From Neolewinella litorea (GTDB lineage: Bacteria; Bacteroidota; Bacteroidia; Chitinophagales; Saprospiraceae): DNA of 64,000 nt. The notes below the pieces were generated by a model, which worked only from the letters and a program-made list of their open reading frames with translations, ran no database searches and was not told the DNA's origin. Both the position numbers and the translations under genes were made by a program. Where the stretch lies: positions 1,240,501 through 1,304,500 of the forward strand of contig NZ_SRSF01000001.1 in assembly GCF_004803465.1 (NCBI RefSeq). Reading direction: 5' to 3'. Below, piece by piece: positions 25,961-36,554 of this stretch (position 1 is its first letter; each line of letters begins with the position of its first letter).

Positions 25961-26021
25961 CGATCGGGCACCGCGCACGGGCTTCCCTTGACCCATTGCC
26001 GGTAATTCCTACCTTGTGGGG

Positions 26022-26174
26022 ATGAACCCCAACCGTGCGCCCGTGGACGAAGAACTGGAGATCGACGATCCGCCGATCCTGGGAAACTGGAGGAATATGT
26101 ACCTGGTGGTCCTGATCCTTCACGTGCTACTCATAATTGCCTTCTACCTCATCTCACGTACCTACACGTACTAG
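26022..26174 (+). CDS. Small single-span membrane protein upstream of the symporter
   Basis: A 50-residue frame starts at ATG 26022: an acidic N terminus (VDEELEIDDPPILGNWRNMY) is followed by one hydrophobic helix (VVLILHVLLIIAFYLI) and the end SRTYTY. The layout, cytoplasmic acidic tail plus one span, resembles accessory subunits of solute:sodium symporters. It lies 31 bases before the symporter gene on the same strand. I do not recognise a named family. Confidence 0.7.
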   Translation: MNPNRAPVDEELEIDDPPILGNWRNMYLVVLILHVLLIIAFYLISRTYTY

Positions 26175-26205
26175 GTCCGCGCGATTCGATGTTTAAACTT
26201 CACTT

Positions 26206-27936
26206 ATGAGTACCCTCGACTGGCTCGTGATGATCGGCACCCTGGCCGGTATTGTATTGTACGGCGTCTACAAAACCCGACAGGTGGACAACGTGCAGAG
26301 CTACCTGCTCGGCGACCGCGATCTGAAGTGGTGGACTATCGGGCTGTCGGTGATGGCCACGCAAGCCAGCGCGGTTACTTTTCTGAGTACCCCCGGACAG
26401 GCGTACAACGACGGACTGGGGTTTGCGCAGTTCTACTTCGGACTGCCCATCGCGATGGTGGTGCTGTGCATCTTCGTCCTGCCCATCTACTACCGGCTTA
26501 AGGTCTACACCGCCTATGAGTACCTCGAGGGGCGATTCGACCTGCGGGTGAGGACGCTGACGGCCATTCTCTTTCTGATCCAACGGGGATTGGCAGCAGG
26601 AATCACGATTTACGCGCCCGCCATCGTACTGTCGGCTATCCTGGGCTGGTCGCTCAGCGTGACCATCTCCGTCATCGGCGTGGTGGTAATCTTCTATACG
26701 GTTATCGGCGGCACCAAGGCCGTGTCGGTCACCCAGAAACAGCAGATGATCGTTATCCTGCTGGGCATGTTCATCGCCGGGGCGGTGGTGGTGATGAAAC
26801 TACCGCAGGGTCTGAGTTTCGGTGACGCCATCGGCGTGGCGGGCCACTTGGGAAAACTTCAGGTGGTGGACCTTGAGTTCGACCTGAACGACCGCTATAA
26901 TATATGGTCGGCCCTCCTGGGCGGCACCTTCCTGTTCCTGTCCTATTTCGGTACGGACCAGTCGCAGGTACAGCGTTATCTCTCCGGTAAGAGCCTCACC
27001 GAGAGTCGGCTCGGTCTTCTCTTCAACGGCATTTTCAAGGTACCGATGCAGTTCCTTGTGTTGCTCGTCGGCGTTCTCGTTTTCATTTTCTTCCTTTTTC
27101 AGGCCCCGCCGGTGCACTTCAATACCGCCAACCTGGTCAAGTTGCGCGCTTCCCCCTACGCGGGCCAACTGGTAGACCTGGAAGCGCGGAATCAGGAAGT
27201 ACAGCAGCGCAATGAGGCGGCTACCCTGACCATGGTAGAGGCCCTGCGCCTGGACGACGAAGCCCGTATCGAAACGGCCCGCCAGCAGGTGGAGGCTACC
27301 CTTGAGGAGCGCGCCGAGATTGCCGCTTCGGTCGATGATCTGATTGGACAGCTGGACGTGGAGCTCATCACCGAGGACCGCGACTACGTCTTCATCACCT
27401 TCATCACGGAATACCTGCCCGTGGGGTTGGTGGGCCTCCTGTTGGCGGTCATCTTCTCGGCGGCGATGTCGAGTACCAGCTCCGAACTAAACGCCCTGGC
27501 CACCACCAGCGTCGTGGATATTTACCGCCGGTCGATCGTCACCGACCGCGACGACGATCATTACCTGAAGGCCAGCAAATGGTTTACCGTCATCTGGGGG
27601 GGCGTAGCCCTGTCGTTCGCGGCGGTGGCCAACCTGTTTGACAACCTTATCCAGGCGGTAAACATCATCGGCTCGCTCTTCTACGGGGTCATCCTGGGTG
27701 TTTTTGTGGTGGCCTTCTTTTTCAAGCACGTAGGCGGAAAAGCCGTTTTTAAAGCGGCCTTGATCGGACAGGCCTTCGTGACCTTGACCTTTGCGGCCAC
27801 CTGGCTCAACTTTACCGACCTGGCCTATCTATGGCTGAATCTCATCGGCTGCGTGCTCACCGTAGCCTTCGCCATTTGGCTGGAAAATATGCACGACTCC
27901 CCTACCTTACCTGAATCGGAAACCGACTTGATCTGA
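26206..27936 (+). CDS. Sodium:solute symporter (SSS family)
   Basis: The 576-residue inner-membrane transporter shows the SSS layout: TM1 (DWLVMIGTLAGIVLYGVYKT), the MATQASAVTFLSTPGQAYNDG sodium-site region, and SAAMSSTSSELNALATTSVVDIYRR, the SSS signature near residue 424-450. Between about residues 322 and 385 there is a charged helical insertion (EARNQEVQQRNEAATLTM...) predicted to form a coiled coil in a loop; such insertions occur in Bacteroidota members. It is followed 17 bases later by an MBL-fold gene. Substrate (sugar, amino acid, sialic acid and others) unknown. Confidence 0.92.
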   Translation: MSTLDWLVMIGTLAGIVLYGVYKTRQVDNVQSYLLGDRDLKWWTIGLSVMATQASAVTFLSTPGQAYNDGLGFAQFYFGLPIAMVVLCIFVLPIYYRLKVYTAYEYLEGRFDLRVRTLTAILFLIQRGLAAGITIYAPAIVLSAILGWSLSVTISVIGVVVIFYTVIGGTKAVSVTQKQQMIVILLGMFIAGAVVVMKLPQGLSFGDAIGVAGHLGKLQVVDLEFDLNDRYNIWSALLGGTFLFLSYFGTDQSQVQRYLSGKSLTESRLGLLFNGIFKVPMQFLVLLVGVLVFIFFLFQAPPVHFNTANLVKLRASPYAGQLVDLEARNQEVQQRNEAATLTMVEALRLDDEARIETARQQVEATLEERAEIAASVDDLIGQLDVELITEDRDYVFITFITEYLPVGLVGLLLAVIFSAAMSSTSSELNALATTSVVDIYRRSIVTDRDDDHYLKASKWFTVIWGGVALSFAAVANLFDNLIQAVNIIGSLFYGVILGVFVVAFFFKHVGGKAVFKAALIGQAFVTLTFAATWLNFTDLAYLWLNLIGCVLTVAFAIWLENMHDSPTLPESETDLI

Positions 27937-27953
27937 CCCCGAGATTCCCAACC

Positions 27954-29066
27954 ATGAAACCACACTGGCTCGTTGGCCTGGCGCTGCTGCCCGTCGGCTA
28001 CGTTGCGCGAAAGCTCCGCAACGACCCACAGTTCGGGGCTACCTTGGAGGATATGCTGCGGGACGACTACCAGGGTACGGTAGCGTGGAAGATGGGGCGC
28101 TTCCGCAACCTCGACAAGACGCGGCTGCAGGAAGACCTGGGCAGTTTGCTCGGCGACCTTCTGGGGTATCTGCAGGCCAAGAACACCCAACCGACCGCTC
28201 CGCTCCCCGTGGCGGTCGCGGAAACCCTCGACGTGACGGATAAAGAGGGCGACTACCTGACGTGGTACGGGCATTCGGCCCTCCGCCTGGAGTCCGGGGG
28301 GCAGATCATCCTTATTGACCCGATGCTGGGGGAATGGGTGGCGCCGGTTCCCTTTCTGGGGCACCGCTTTCCTTACCGTGATTATCACCCCCTGGAGGCC
28401 CTGGGCGAGATCGACTGTATCCTGTACTCGCACGACCACTACGATCACCTCGACTACGATACGCTGATGGCCCTGAAGGACCGGACGAAAGCCTTCGTGG
28501 TGCCCCTGGGTATCGGCGCGCACCTCCGCAAGTGGGGCATTCCACCGGAGCAGATAACCGAGATCGACTGGTGGCAAACCACCCATGTGGGCGGACTGAG
28601 CATCACCGCCGCGCCGGCCCGCCACTTCAGCGGGCGCAGCCCCTCCACCCGCAACAAAACGCTCTGGTGCTCCTTCGTGATCCAGACCCCCATGCACCGT
28701 CTGTTCTTCGGCGGTGACAGCGGATACGGACAGCACTTTGCGCAGATCGGCGAACGGTTAGGGCCGTTTGCGTTGACCATGCTCGACTGCGGGCAGTACC
28801 ACGACCGCTGGAAGAATGTGCATATGCAGCCGGAAGAAGCGCTGGTGGCGCACCGGGAACTAAAGGGACGTTGGCTGATGCCCATCCACTGGGGCGGCTT
28901 CAGCCTGTCGGACCACCCCTGGGCCGAACCCGTGGAACGCCTGCTGGCCGCCGACCGACAGGAATGCGTACTGACGCCGATGATCGGACAACGATTTGCC
29001 GTCGGCGATCCTTCGCCGTGTCGGGAGCGCTGGTGGGATTGGGAAGAGGTAGTAAGCAACACCTGA
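27954..29066 (+). CDS. MBL-fold metallohydrolase (NAPE-PLD/UlaG-like)
   Basis: This 370-residue metallo-beta-lactamase-fold protein has SHDHYDHLD at 159-167, the HxHxDH zinc motif, preceded by TWYGHSALRLE at about 103-113, which is the usual opening of the UlaG/NAPE-PLD subgroup. Further ligands are ARHFSGR and MPIHWGGF. An N-terminal hydrophobic segment (HWLVGLALLPVGYVA) may anchor it or act as a signal. It follows the symporter by 17 bases and is probably in one operon with it. Likely a phosphodiesterase or lactonase; substrate unknown. Confidence 0.92.
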   Translation: MKPHWLVGLALLPVGYVARKLRNDPQFGATLEDMLRDDYQGTVAWKMGRFRNLDKTRLQEDLGSLLGDLLGYLQAKNTQPTAPLPVAVAETLDVTDKEGDYLTWYGHSALRLESGGQIILIDPMLGEWVAPVPFLGHRFPYRDYHPLEALGEIDCILYSHDHYDHLDYDTLMALKDRTKAFVVPLGIGAHLRKWGIPPEQITEIDWWQTTHVGGLSITAAPARHFSGRSPSTRNKTLWCSFVIQTPMHRLFFGGDSGYGQHFAQIGERLGPFALTMLDCGQYHDRWKNVHMQPEEALVAHRELKGRWLMPIHWGGFSLSDHPWAEPVERLLAADRQECVLTPMIGQRFAVGDPSPCRERWWDWEEVVSNT

Positions 29067-29115
29067 CGGCTCGGGCCACCGGTATTTTGTACCTTCGCGG
29101 GTAAAATTTACCGAC

Positions 29116-30450
29116 ATGTTCGATAACCTTAGCGACCGCCTCGAAGGAGCCTTTAAATCATTGACCGGTGACAACCGCATCACCGAGATCAACGTAGCCA
29201 CCAGCCTGAAGGAAATTCGCCGGGCACTGGTAGCGGCCGACGTCAACTACAAGATCGCTAAAGAATTTACCGACAAGGTTAAGGAAAAGGCTCTCGGCAC
29301 CGAGAACGTGCTAAAGGCTGTTAAACCCGGTCAGCTGATGGTGAAGATCGTCCAGGACGAACTTACCGAACTGATGGGCGGACAATCCGTCGGCATCAAT
29401 GTCAAAGGAGATCCGGCCGTGATCCTGATCGCGGGATTGCAGGGTTCCGGTAAGACCACCTTCAGCGGCAAACTGGCCAAGTTCCTGCAGGAGAAGCGTA
29501 AACTAAAGGTACTGCTCACCGCCGGCGACGTTTACCGCCCGGCGGCCATAGATCAGCTGACGGTACTGGCCGGACAGGTCGGCGCCGAGATCTACAAGGA
29601 ACCCGACAACAAGAACCCGGTAGAGATCGCCCTGAAGGCGATCGACCACGCCCGCAAGAACAAGTTCGACGTCGTCATCGTGGATACCGCCGGCCGCCTT
29701 TCGGTCGACGAGAAGATGATGCAGGAGATCAGCGACGTGCGTCAGGCCATTAACCCCAACGAGACGCTCTTCGTCGTGGACTCCATGACGGGACAGGACG
29801 CGGTCAATACCGCCAAGGTGTTCAACGAGCGCATCGACTACGACGGGGTGGTCCTGACCAAACTCGACGGCGATACCCGCGGCGGTGCGGCCTTGTCAGT
29901 GAAGTACACGGTGGGCAAACCCATCAAATTCGTCAGCACCGGCGAAAAGATGGACGCCCTGGACGTCTTCTACCCCGACCGAATGGCCCAGCGCATCCTG
30001 GGCATGGGCGACATCATCTCCTTCGTGGAGCGCGCTCAGGACCAGTTCGATGAGGAAGAGGCCAAGCGCCTCGAGAAGAAGATGAAGAAGAACAAGTTCG
30101 ACTTCAACGACTTCCTCAGCCAGCTGGCCCAGCTCAAGCGGATGGGCGATATGAAAAGCCTCCTCAACATGATTCCCGGTATGTCGAAGGCGATGAAAAA
30201 CATCGACATCGACGATACGGCCTTCTCCCGCGTAGAGGCCATCATCTACAGCATGACCCCCGAGGAGCGCGCCAGCCCGGAACTCCTGAACCTGAGCCGC
30301 AAGAAGCGCATCGCGCGGGGCTGCGGACAGGGGATGGACGACGTCAACCGCTTCGTGAAGCAGTTCGATCAGATGCGCAAGATGATGCATAAGCTGTCGA
30401 ATAACCCGATGATGGCCCAGATGGCCGGCAATTTCCGCGCTAAGCGGTAA
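29116..30450 (+). CDS. ffh: Signal recognition particle protein Ffh
   Basis: Ffh binds signal sequences and SRP RNA and delivers ribosomes to FtsY. The 444-residue product has an N domain (1-90), a GTPase G domain with GLQGSGKTT at 107-115, DTAGRL and TKLDGDTRGG, and a methionine-rich M domain with the RNA-binding helix (SRKKRIARGCGQGMDDVNRFVKQFDQMRKMM). Length and order are standard. A TACCTTCG box near 29090 is a possible -7 element. A hairpin 40 bases downstream may terminate it. Confidence 0.97.
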   Translation: MFDNLSDRLEGAFKSLTGDNRITEINVATSLKEIRRALVAADVNYKIAKEFTDKVKEKALGTENVLKAVKPGQLMVKIVQDELTELMGGQSVGINVKGDPAVILIAGLQGSGKTTFSGKLAKFLQEKRKLKVLLTAGDVYRPAAIDQLTVLAGQVGAEIYKEPDNKNPVEIALKAIDHARKNKFDVVIVDTAGRLSVDEKMMQEISDVRQAINPNETLFVVDSMTGQDAVNTAKVFNERIDYDGVVLTKLDGDTRGGAALSVKYTVGKPIKFVSTGEKMDALDVFYPDRMAQRILGMGDIISFVERAQDQFDEEEAKRLEKKMKKNKFDFNDFLSQLAQLKRMGDMKSLLNMIPGMSKAMKNIDIDDTAFSRVEAIIYSMTPEERASPELLNLSRKKRIARGCGQGMDDVNRFVKQFDQMRKMMHKLSNNPMMAQMAGNFRAKR

Positions 30451-30906
30451 TTGCCTCACCCGCACCACAAGATTTTTTTGAAAAATGTCCCCACCCGGTG
30501 TATACCGGCGTGGGATGCTTTCTCACGCTTTGTCCGTTGATCGTAAGGGTCGGGAATGAGTAAGGATATCCCAAGGCCCCCGAATTTTTGACACTTTGGG
30601 AATAAATGTCAAAAACACAGGCCTAGTTGACAACCTGCTTAACCAACTGTTAAACAGTCAGTTACACCCTATTTTTGATTGCTGGCGGAACATCGTGGCA
30701 TTTTAACACTAAGAGTCTTTCTCCTTTGCAAAATAAAGACCCTAAGCGCCCGTTCTAAGTACAGATTTTGCAAATGTGGAATCCGGTTACTGAGCAAATG
30801 CTGCAGTAACCACGTGTTTTGTTCATAGTGTCTCTCTATAGTGTCGATGCTCTATCCAGCTTAAGATTAGCGTTAGTTTTCCTGGATCAGAGCATCGACC
30901 CCACTA
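30451..30906. other. 456-bp convergent intergenic region rich in inverted repeats
   Basis: No coding frame is supported between ffh and the convergent BNR-repeat gene. Structures seen: terminator-like stem 30490-30514; TTTTTGACA/TGTCAAAAA (30585-30615); ACTGTT/AACAGT (30646-30658); GGTTACTGAGCA hairpin (30785-30811); and a 17-bp arm pair starting GTCGATGCTCT (30843-30859 with 30882-30899). TATTTTTG at 30670-30677 matches a -7 box on the plus strand without a clear -33 box. A non-coding RNA is possible. Confidence 0.5.
30490..30514 (+). terminator. Probable terminator of ffh
   Basis: CCCACCCGGT pairs with ACCGG-C-GTGGG (10 bp, one bulge) around a GTAT loop, 40 bases after the ffh stop. The following ATGCTTTCT is only weakly T-rich, so termination strength is uncertain. 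Confidence 0.55.
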
Positions 30907-33900
30907 CTACTCCAACACCCACAGGGCTCCGATGCCCGCCTCCCACAATTTCCGGTTCAGTTCCGCCACCCGCTCATCACGCAGCGTGATTCCCTGCTGT
31001 CGCAGCGTTTGCCACCGGGCCTCCATCTCCTCCATCTCCTGCCGTGTCGGCTCATTCACCCTGGGCAACCCACTTTCTGCGTGGTTCAGCACGAAGAGGT
31101 AATCGGCGGTAAACTTGTTGGGGAAATTCTCGACGTCGTCGTAGGCCTGCGATTTGCGCTGCACCATTTTCTCGTCCCAGCTCCGCAGGTCCTCCAATAG
31201 GGAACGGGTCGCCTCCTGCACCTCAGTGTTCCCCTCCTCGTCGAGGCGTTCCGACAGCTTCTCCAGTTGTTCCCGAACCGCCAGCAAATCGTTGACCAGC
31301 TTATGCATTTCGTCTACCGACGCTTCCCCCTTCCGCATGAAGGCGTGATAATCGGCATAGTCGGCGTCCGTGAGTTCGTAAAGTGGGTTGGGCAGGATGG
31401 TCATGGATTCCGTTAGCGTTGTCCCGCCGGCTGAGAGCGTCGCGCGGTATTTACCCGGTGCCACCCGGTGGCCGCGGAAACTAGCCTCGATGTACACTGA
31501 GGGTACCCCCGTGAGATCACCGTGCCGCATATCCCACACGAAGCGGTTCAGACCAGGCTTGGCGGGAATCACCGTCTGGGCCGGGGGCCCACCGGGATAA
31601 TCATGCCGGTCTTCGTCCTTCTGATTGCTCAGCGTACGCACTACCTCGCCCGCTTCGTCGGTGATGGTCAGGATGACCTCGGTGGAGTCTCCGACTTCAG
31701 GCAGGTAGTAGTACAGCACCACCCCACTGGCGGGATTCACTCCTTCCAGCGTCTCGGTACCGTCAAACTCAGCATTGCTGGAATTGAGCGGGCTGCCCCC
31801 ACCCCCAATGACTGCATCATCCGGAGCGAAGAACCGCGCCTCCCCCGCCGGCTTACGGTACTGCCGCACCAGTTCGAGATCGTCCAGCACCCAGAAGGCC
31901 CGGCCGGAGGTAGCGACGATGAGATCGTCGTGCGCCACCATGAGATCGGTAATGGGCGTGATGGGTAGGTTCAGGTTGAAGCGCTGCCAGTTGGCGCCGT
32001 CGTCAAAGGAGATAAAGATGCCCGTTTCCGTCCCGGCGAACAGCAGCCCCTTGCGCTCGGTATCCTCGCGCACTACGCGGGTGTAGGAATCCATCGGCAG
32101 GTTCCCGGTGATCTCCTTCCAGGTAGTGCCATAGTCCGTTGTTTTGAGCAGGCGCGGACGGTGGTCGTTAAATTTATACCGGGTCGTGGCCACGTAGGCG
32201 GTGCCGGCGGCGTGGGGCGATACATCAATGGCGTTGACCAGGGTTTCCCCCTGCCCGGACGGCGTAACGTCGGTCCAGGTTTCGCCGCCGTCGCGCGTTA
32301 GTTGTACGCGTCCATCGTCGGTACCCACCCAGATCACCCCGGCGGCGTGGGGAGAGTCGGTGACGTAACTGATGGTACCGTAGTTCTCTGCGCCCACGGC
32401 TTCGTTGGTGTACGGACCGCCCCCGAGGCCTTGCTTGTCGTCCTGGTCGCGGGTGAGGTCCGGACTGGCTTCCTCCCAGGTCTTGCCCAGGTCACGGGTG
32501 CGCAGCAGGTGCTGGGCGGCGTGGTAGTAGGTATCCGGCTCGTGGCGCGACCAGATGATGGGCGCGTTCCAGTTGAAGCGGTATTTCATGTCGCGGGCTG
32601 CCCGGCCCAGGTACTGGATGGGGGCGGCCATGATGTTGGTGCTGGCTCCGGACTGGTTGTCGAGCACCTCGATCGTCCCCAGGTAGCTTCCCCCCAGCAC
32701 GTAGCGGGGATCGTCGGGATCGAAGGCGAGAAAGGCGCTTTCGCCGCCCGCGGAGGCTTCCCAGTTGGAAGCGGAAATACCGGAACCGTTCAGGTTACGG
32801 CTGGCGATCTTTACGGAGGTGTTGTCCTGCTGGCCACCGTAGATGTTGTAGGGGAATTCGTTGTCGACGTTGATGCGATAGAACTGACCCGTGGGCATAT
32901 TATCCTGGGTGGACCAGGTCTGGCCGTAGTTGAAGCTAATCGCTGCCCCACCGTCGTTGGCGATGCAAAGGTTGCGGGGATTGTCGGGATTGATCCACAG
33001 ATCGTGGTAATCGCCGTGGGTTCCCCCCAGGGTTTCCCAGCTCTTTCCGCCGTCGATGCTCCGCAGCGGAGAGGCGCTGAGTACATACACCACGTCGTCG
33101 TCCGTGGGGTCCACGAATACCTCCAGGTAATACCATGCGCGCTGTACGAGCCGGTGGTCCTTGCTCACGCGCGACCAGGTGGCACCCGCGTCGGAAGATG
33201 CAAAGAGTCCGCCCTTCTCAGCGTTGGAGTCGCTTTCGATGAGGGCGTACACCTTGTCGGGGTTCGATTGGGCAACGGCGATGGCCATCTTGCCCTTCTC
33301 CTCGGGCAGCCCCTCGGTCATCTCCTCCCAGTTTTCGCCGCCGTCCGTCGATTTATAGAGTCCGCTGCCGGGGCCACCGCTCATCACCTGCCAGGGGAAG
33401 CGCTGGTGCTCCCACATGGCGGCGTACAGTACGTCTGGGTTGGAATGATCCATGCTCAGTTCCGCAGCCCCGGTGAGGTCGTTGACGTACAGTACGCGTT
33501 CCCAGCTGGCACCGCCGTCGGTGGTGCGGTAGACCCCCCGCTCCTCGTTGGGCCCGAAGAGTTGTCCCTGCGCCGCCACGTATACCAGGTCGGGATTGGT
33601 GGGATGAATAATGATGCGCGAAATGTGCTGGGTTTCCTTCAGCCCAAGGTGTTTCCAGCTTTTGCCGGCGTCGTTGGAGCGGTAAACGCCGTCGCCGTGG
33701 GAGGTCATGACACCGCGCGGCGCGTGTTCTCCCATACCCGCGTAAACCACTTGCGGATTACTGCGCGAGACGGCCACTGCCCCCACCGATCCGGTGCCCA
33801 CGTATCCGTCGCTGACGTTCTCCCAGCGCTGGCCCGCGTCGGTCGTTTTCCAAATGCCGCCGCCCGTGGTACCCATATAATAGGTGAGCGGATCGTTGAC

Positions 33901-34062
33901 CACCCCGGTGGCCGTGACCGAGCGCCCACCCCTAAACGGACCGATGTTGCGGTACTTCAGCGGGGAAAAAAATCGGGTCAACTCGGATGTGTCGACCGGA
34001 GCCTGGGCCGTAGCGGCAAAGGAGCAGAAAACGAAAAACAGGAGAAATAGCTGGTAACGCAT
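30907..34062 (-). CDS. Secreted BNR/VPS10 (sortilin-like) repeat protein
   Basis: The 1051-residue protein has a signal peptide ([19 protein letters not shown]) and a beta-propeller region made of BNR/Asp-box repeats of the form S/T-x-D-x-G-x-x-W: [64 protein letters not shown]. The C-terminal 300 residues hold a beta-sandwich and a helical tail. Databases label this family glycosyl hydrolase or sortilin domain protein, but catalytic residues of sialidases (Arg triad) are not evident. It is probably periplasmic or exported. The frame extends to 34401, but 34062 is the signal-peptide start. Confidence 0.9.
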   Translation of the reverse strand: MRYQLFLLFFVFCSFAATAQAPVDTSELTRFFSPLKYRNIGPFRGGRSVTATGVVNDPLTYYMGTTGGGIWKTTDAGQRWENVSDGYVGTGSVGAVAVSRSNPQVVYAGMGEHAPRGVMTSHGDGVYRSNDAGKSWKHLGLKETQHISRIIIHPTNPDLVYVAAQGQLFGPNEERGVYRTTDGGASWERVLYVNDLTGAAELSMDHSNPDVLYAAMWEHQRFPWQVMSGGPGSGLYKSTDGGENWEEMTEGLPEEKGKMAIAVAQSNPDKVYALIESDSNAEKGGLFASSDAGATWSRVSKDHRLVQRAWYYLEVFVDPTDDDVVYVLSASPLRSIDGGKSWETLGGTHGDYHDLWINPDNPRNLCIANDGGAAISFNYGQTWSTQDNMPTGQFYRINVDNEFPYNIYGGQQDNTSVKIASRNLNGSGISASNWEASAGGESAFLAFDPDDPRYVLGGSYLGTIEVLDNQSGASTNIMAAPIQYLGRAARDMKYRFNWNAPIIWSRHEPDTYYHAAQHLLRTRDLGKTWEEASPDLTRDQDDKQGLGGGPYTNEAVGAENYGTISYVTDSPHAAGVIWVGTDDGRVQLTRDGGETWTDVTPSGQGETLVNAIDVSPHAAGTAYVATTRYKFNDHRPRLLKTTDYGTTWKEITGNLPMDSYTRVVREDTERKGLLFAGTETGIFISFDDGANWQRFNLNLPITPITDLMVAHDDLIVATSGRAFWVLDDLELVRQYRKPAGEARFFAPDDAVIGGGGSPLNSSNAEFDGTETLEGVNPASGVVLYYYLPEVGDSTEVILTITDEAGEVVRTLSNQKDEDRHDYPGGPPAQTVIPAKPGLNRFVWDMRHGDLTGVPSVYIEASFRGHRVAPGKYRATLSAGGTTLTESMTILPNPLYELTDADYADYHAFMRKGEASVDEMHKLVNDLLAVREQLEKLSERLDEEGNTEVQEATRSLLEDLRSWDEKMVQRKSQAYDDVENFPNKFTADYLFVLNHAESGLPRVNEPTRQEMEEMEARWQTLRQQGITLRDERVAELNRKLWEAGIGALWVLE

Positions 34063-34198
34063 GGGCGGCAATGGTTTGGGCCGATAAGGTAACCTAACCA
34101 CGGTAATTCGTGTACCATTTGCGGACGGCGCGCGGGTGCCATATTTTTCAAGGCCACCGTGCTTCCCGGTTACTGCCCAAAAGCGTATCCTTGGGGGC

Positions 34199-35044
34199 AT
34201 GACCATCGACGCCCACCAGCACTTCTGGAAATTTGACCCCGTGCGCGACGCCTGGATCGATGAATCCATGACGGCCCTGCGCCGCGACTTTCTGCCGCAT
34301 GATCTGGCCCCCGCATATGCCGCCAACGGCATCGACGGCTGCATCGCCGTACAAGCCGACCAGTCGCTGGCCGAAAACGACTTCCTGCTGGATCTGGCCA
34401 ACCGTCACTCCTTCATTCGTGGCGTCGTAGGCTGGGTTGACCTGTGCGACCCGCAGGTGGAGGAGCAGTTGGAGCGCTACGCCGCCCACCCCAAGTTCGT
34501 GGGCGTGAGACACATTGTCCAGGCGGAACCGTCGGGATTCCTGGCCCGCCCGGCTTTCCGCCGGGGCATTGGGCGACTGCTACAGTACGGACTGACCTAC
34601 GATCTCCTCGTCTATCACCACCAGCTGCCGGATGCCCTCGAGCTGGTACGGGCCTTTCCCGGTCAGCCCTTTATTCTCGACCACCTGGGAAAGCCGGTCA
34701 TCCAGGGGGTGCCCGACCCGGATTGGGTGGCCAACCTGCGCGCGCTCGCCCAATTGCCGAACGTGCATTGCAAACTGTCTGGTCTGGTGACAGAAGCCCC
34801 CGGTTATCATTGGACGGTGGATGGTATGCGACCCTATCTGGAAGAAGCGGTACTGGCCTTCGGTACTCGCCGGCTGCTTTACGGCTCGGACTGGCCCGTG
34901 TGTCTGCTGGCAGCGGACTATGCCTCACAGCTGGAAGTATACCGCCAGCTGTTTTCCGGATGGCCGCCTTCGGAAATCGACCATTTTTTCGGTTCCAACG
35001 CACGCCACATCTATCGCCTCCCACTTTCGACCCCCAACGCATAA
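34199..35044 (+). CDS. Amidohydrolase, L-fuconolactonase-like (COG3618)
   Basis: The 281-residue TIM-barrel protein begins [20 protein letters not shown], the HxH metal motif with the W-rich opening of L-fuconolactonases and related sugar lactonases. FILDHLGKP and [10 protein letters not shown] supply the later His and Asp. It should hydrolyse an aldonolactone. It lies two bases before an alpha-L-fucosidase gene, and mutarotase and SDR genes lie nearby, so L-fuconolactone is the likeliest substrate (inferred). The frame is open from 34136, but the family starts at 34199. Confidence 0.87.
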   Translation: MTIDAHQHFWKFDPVRDAWIDESMTALRRDFLPHDLAPAYAANGIDGCIAVQADQSLAENDFLLDLANRHSFIRGVVGWVDLCDPQVEEQLERYAAHPKFVGVRHIVQAEPSGFLARPAFRRGIGRLLQYGLTYDLLVYHHQLPDALELVRAFPGQPFILDHLGKPVIQGVPDPDWVANLRALAQLPNVHCKLSGLVTEAPGYHWTVDGMRPYLEEAVLAFGTRRLLYGSDWPVCLLAADYASQLEVYRQLFSGWPPSEIDHFFGSNARHIYRLPLSTPNA

Positions 35045-35046
35045 AT

Positions 35047-36513
35047 ATGTCCCTGCTCCGCCCCCCCGTACCGCCCGCCTGCCTGGCACTATTGCTCAGC
35101 CTGGGCACCTGCGCGCCGCCGCCCCCGGAACCGCCCGCCCCCTTTGGTCCCGTACCCACCGAAGCCCAGCTCGAGTGGCACGAGATGGAAATCAACGCCT
35201 TTATCCACTTCACCACCAATACCTTCACCAATAAGGAATGGGGCTACGGTGACGAAAGCCCGGATATCTTCAACCCCACCGACCTGGACGTGGATCAGTG
35301 GATCACCACCCTGAAAGAGACCGGGTTCCGCGGAGTTATCCTAACGGGTAAGCACCACGACGGCTTTACGCTCTGGCCCAGCGCCTACACCGACCACTCC
35401 GTAGAGCAGAGCCCCTGGGAGAACGGTGAGGGCGACATTGTCGGCCTGGTAGAAGACGCCTGCCGGCGTCACGGACTGAAATTCGGGGTGTACCTCTCCC
35501 CCTGGGACCGCAACCGCGCGGATTACGGGGATTCGACCTACATCACCTATTACCGCAATCAGCTTACGGAAATCTTTGAGCGCTACGGGCCGATCTTCGA
35601 AATGTGGTTCGACGGGGCCAACGGTGGCGACGGGCACTACGGTGGGGCCGACGAGAAGCGCAGCATCGACGGTCAGCACTACTACGACTGGCCAACCACC
35701 ATCCAGATGGTCCGCGAACTGCAGCCGGATCCGAAAACCATCATCTTCAGCGACGCCGGGCCCGATATTCGCTGGGTCGGCAACGAGCGGGGCTACGCCG
35801 GCGAACCGAACTGGAATACCATCGACCCCGATACACTCTACGCCGGCAAGGCGGGGATCACCGAACTTCTGAACCACGGCACCCCCGGCGCGGACACCTG
35901 GATGCCTGCGGAAGTGGACGTTTCCATCCGGCCCGGCTGGTTCTACCACGCCGAGGAAGACAGCCTGGTAAAAACCCCCGATCAGCTGTTCGAAATCTAC
36001 CTTACCTCCGTAGGCCGCGGATCGGTGCTGTTGCTCAACGTACCGCCCGACCGCCGGGGACGCATCCACGAGACCGACGTTGCCGCCCTGCGCGACTGGC
36101 GCGCCAGGATCGATTCCACCTTCGCCACCGACCTGACCGACGGCGCCACAGCCAGTGGTGAGCTTTACCGCGGACAACACGACGACTACTCGCCCAGCCG
36201 CGTCCTCGACAATGATTCGGACACTTTCTGGGCCACCGACGACGGCGAAACAACGGGCACCCTGACCCTGACGCTAGCGGAGCCCAGGGAGGTGAATTAC
36301 GTGCTCCTGCAGGAAAATATCCGCCTCGGCCAACGCATCGCCCGCTTCCGCGTGCTCGCGAAAACCGACGGTGGTCTGAGGGAAATCGGCAGCGCACAAA
36401 CCGTGGGCTACAAGCGGATTTTACCTGTAGAGCCGGTGGTGACCGACAAGCTGGTGATCGAAGTGACGGAAGCCCTGGCGCCCCCTACCCTTTCCAGGGT
36501 AAGTCTGTATTAA
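35047..36513 (+). CDS. Alpha-L-fucosidase (GH29), exported
   Basis: This 488-residue glycosidase releases L-fucose from glycans. It has an N-terminal hydrophobic signal with a Cys at 22 and a proline-rich linker; the LGTC context is a poor lipobox, so lipoprotein status is uncertain. GH29 motifs are clear: FIHFTTNTFTNKEWG, ILTGKHHDGFTLWPS (about 98-112), and FEMWFDGANGG with the predicted nucleophile Asp189. From about residue 370 a discoidin-like carbohydrate-binding domain follows. It starts two bases after the fuconolactonase-like gene, so the two are translationally linked. Confidence 0.93.
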   Translation: MSLLRPPVPPACLALLLSLGTCAPPPPEPPAPFGPVPTEAQLEWHEMEINAFIHFTTNTFTNKEWGYGDESPDIFNPTDLDVDQWITTLKETGFRGVILTGKHHDGFTLWPSAYTDHSVEQSPWENGEGDIVGLVEDACRRHGLKFGVYLSPWDRNRADYGDSTYITYYRNQLTEIFERYGPIFEMWFDGANGGDGHYGGADEKRSIDGQHYYDWPTTIQMVRELQPDPKTIIFSDAGPDIRWVGNERGYAGEPNWNTIDPDTLYAGKAGITELLNHGTPGADTWMPAEVDVSIRPGWFYHAEEDSLVKTPDQLFEIYLTSVGRGSVLLLNVPPDRRGRIHETDVAALRDWRARIDSTFATDLTDGATASGELYRGQHDDYSPSRVLDNDSDTFWATDDGETTGTLTLTLAEPREVNYVLLQENIRLGQRIARFRVLAKTDGGLREIGSAQTVGYKRILPVEPVVTDKLVIEVTEALAPPTLSRVSLY

Positions 36514-36554
36514 GTAGGGGGCGCGGTGGGACTTCCTGGTAACGGTGCGGCGCA

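Noticed and set aside
34444-35046. N-terminal extension of the fucosidase frame
   Set aside because: It overlaps the fuconolactonase-like gene in another frame; the signal peptide begins at 35047.
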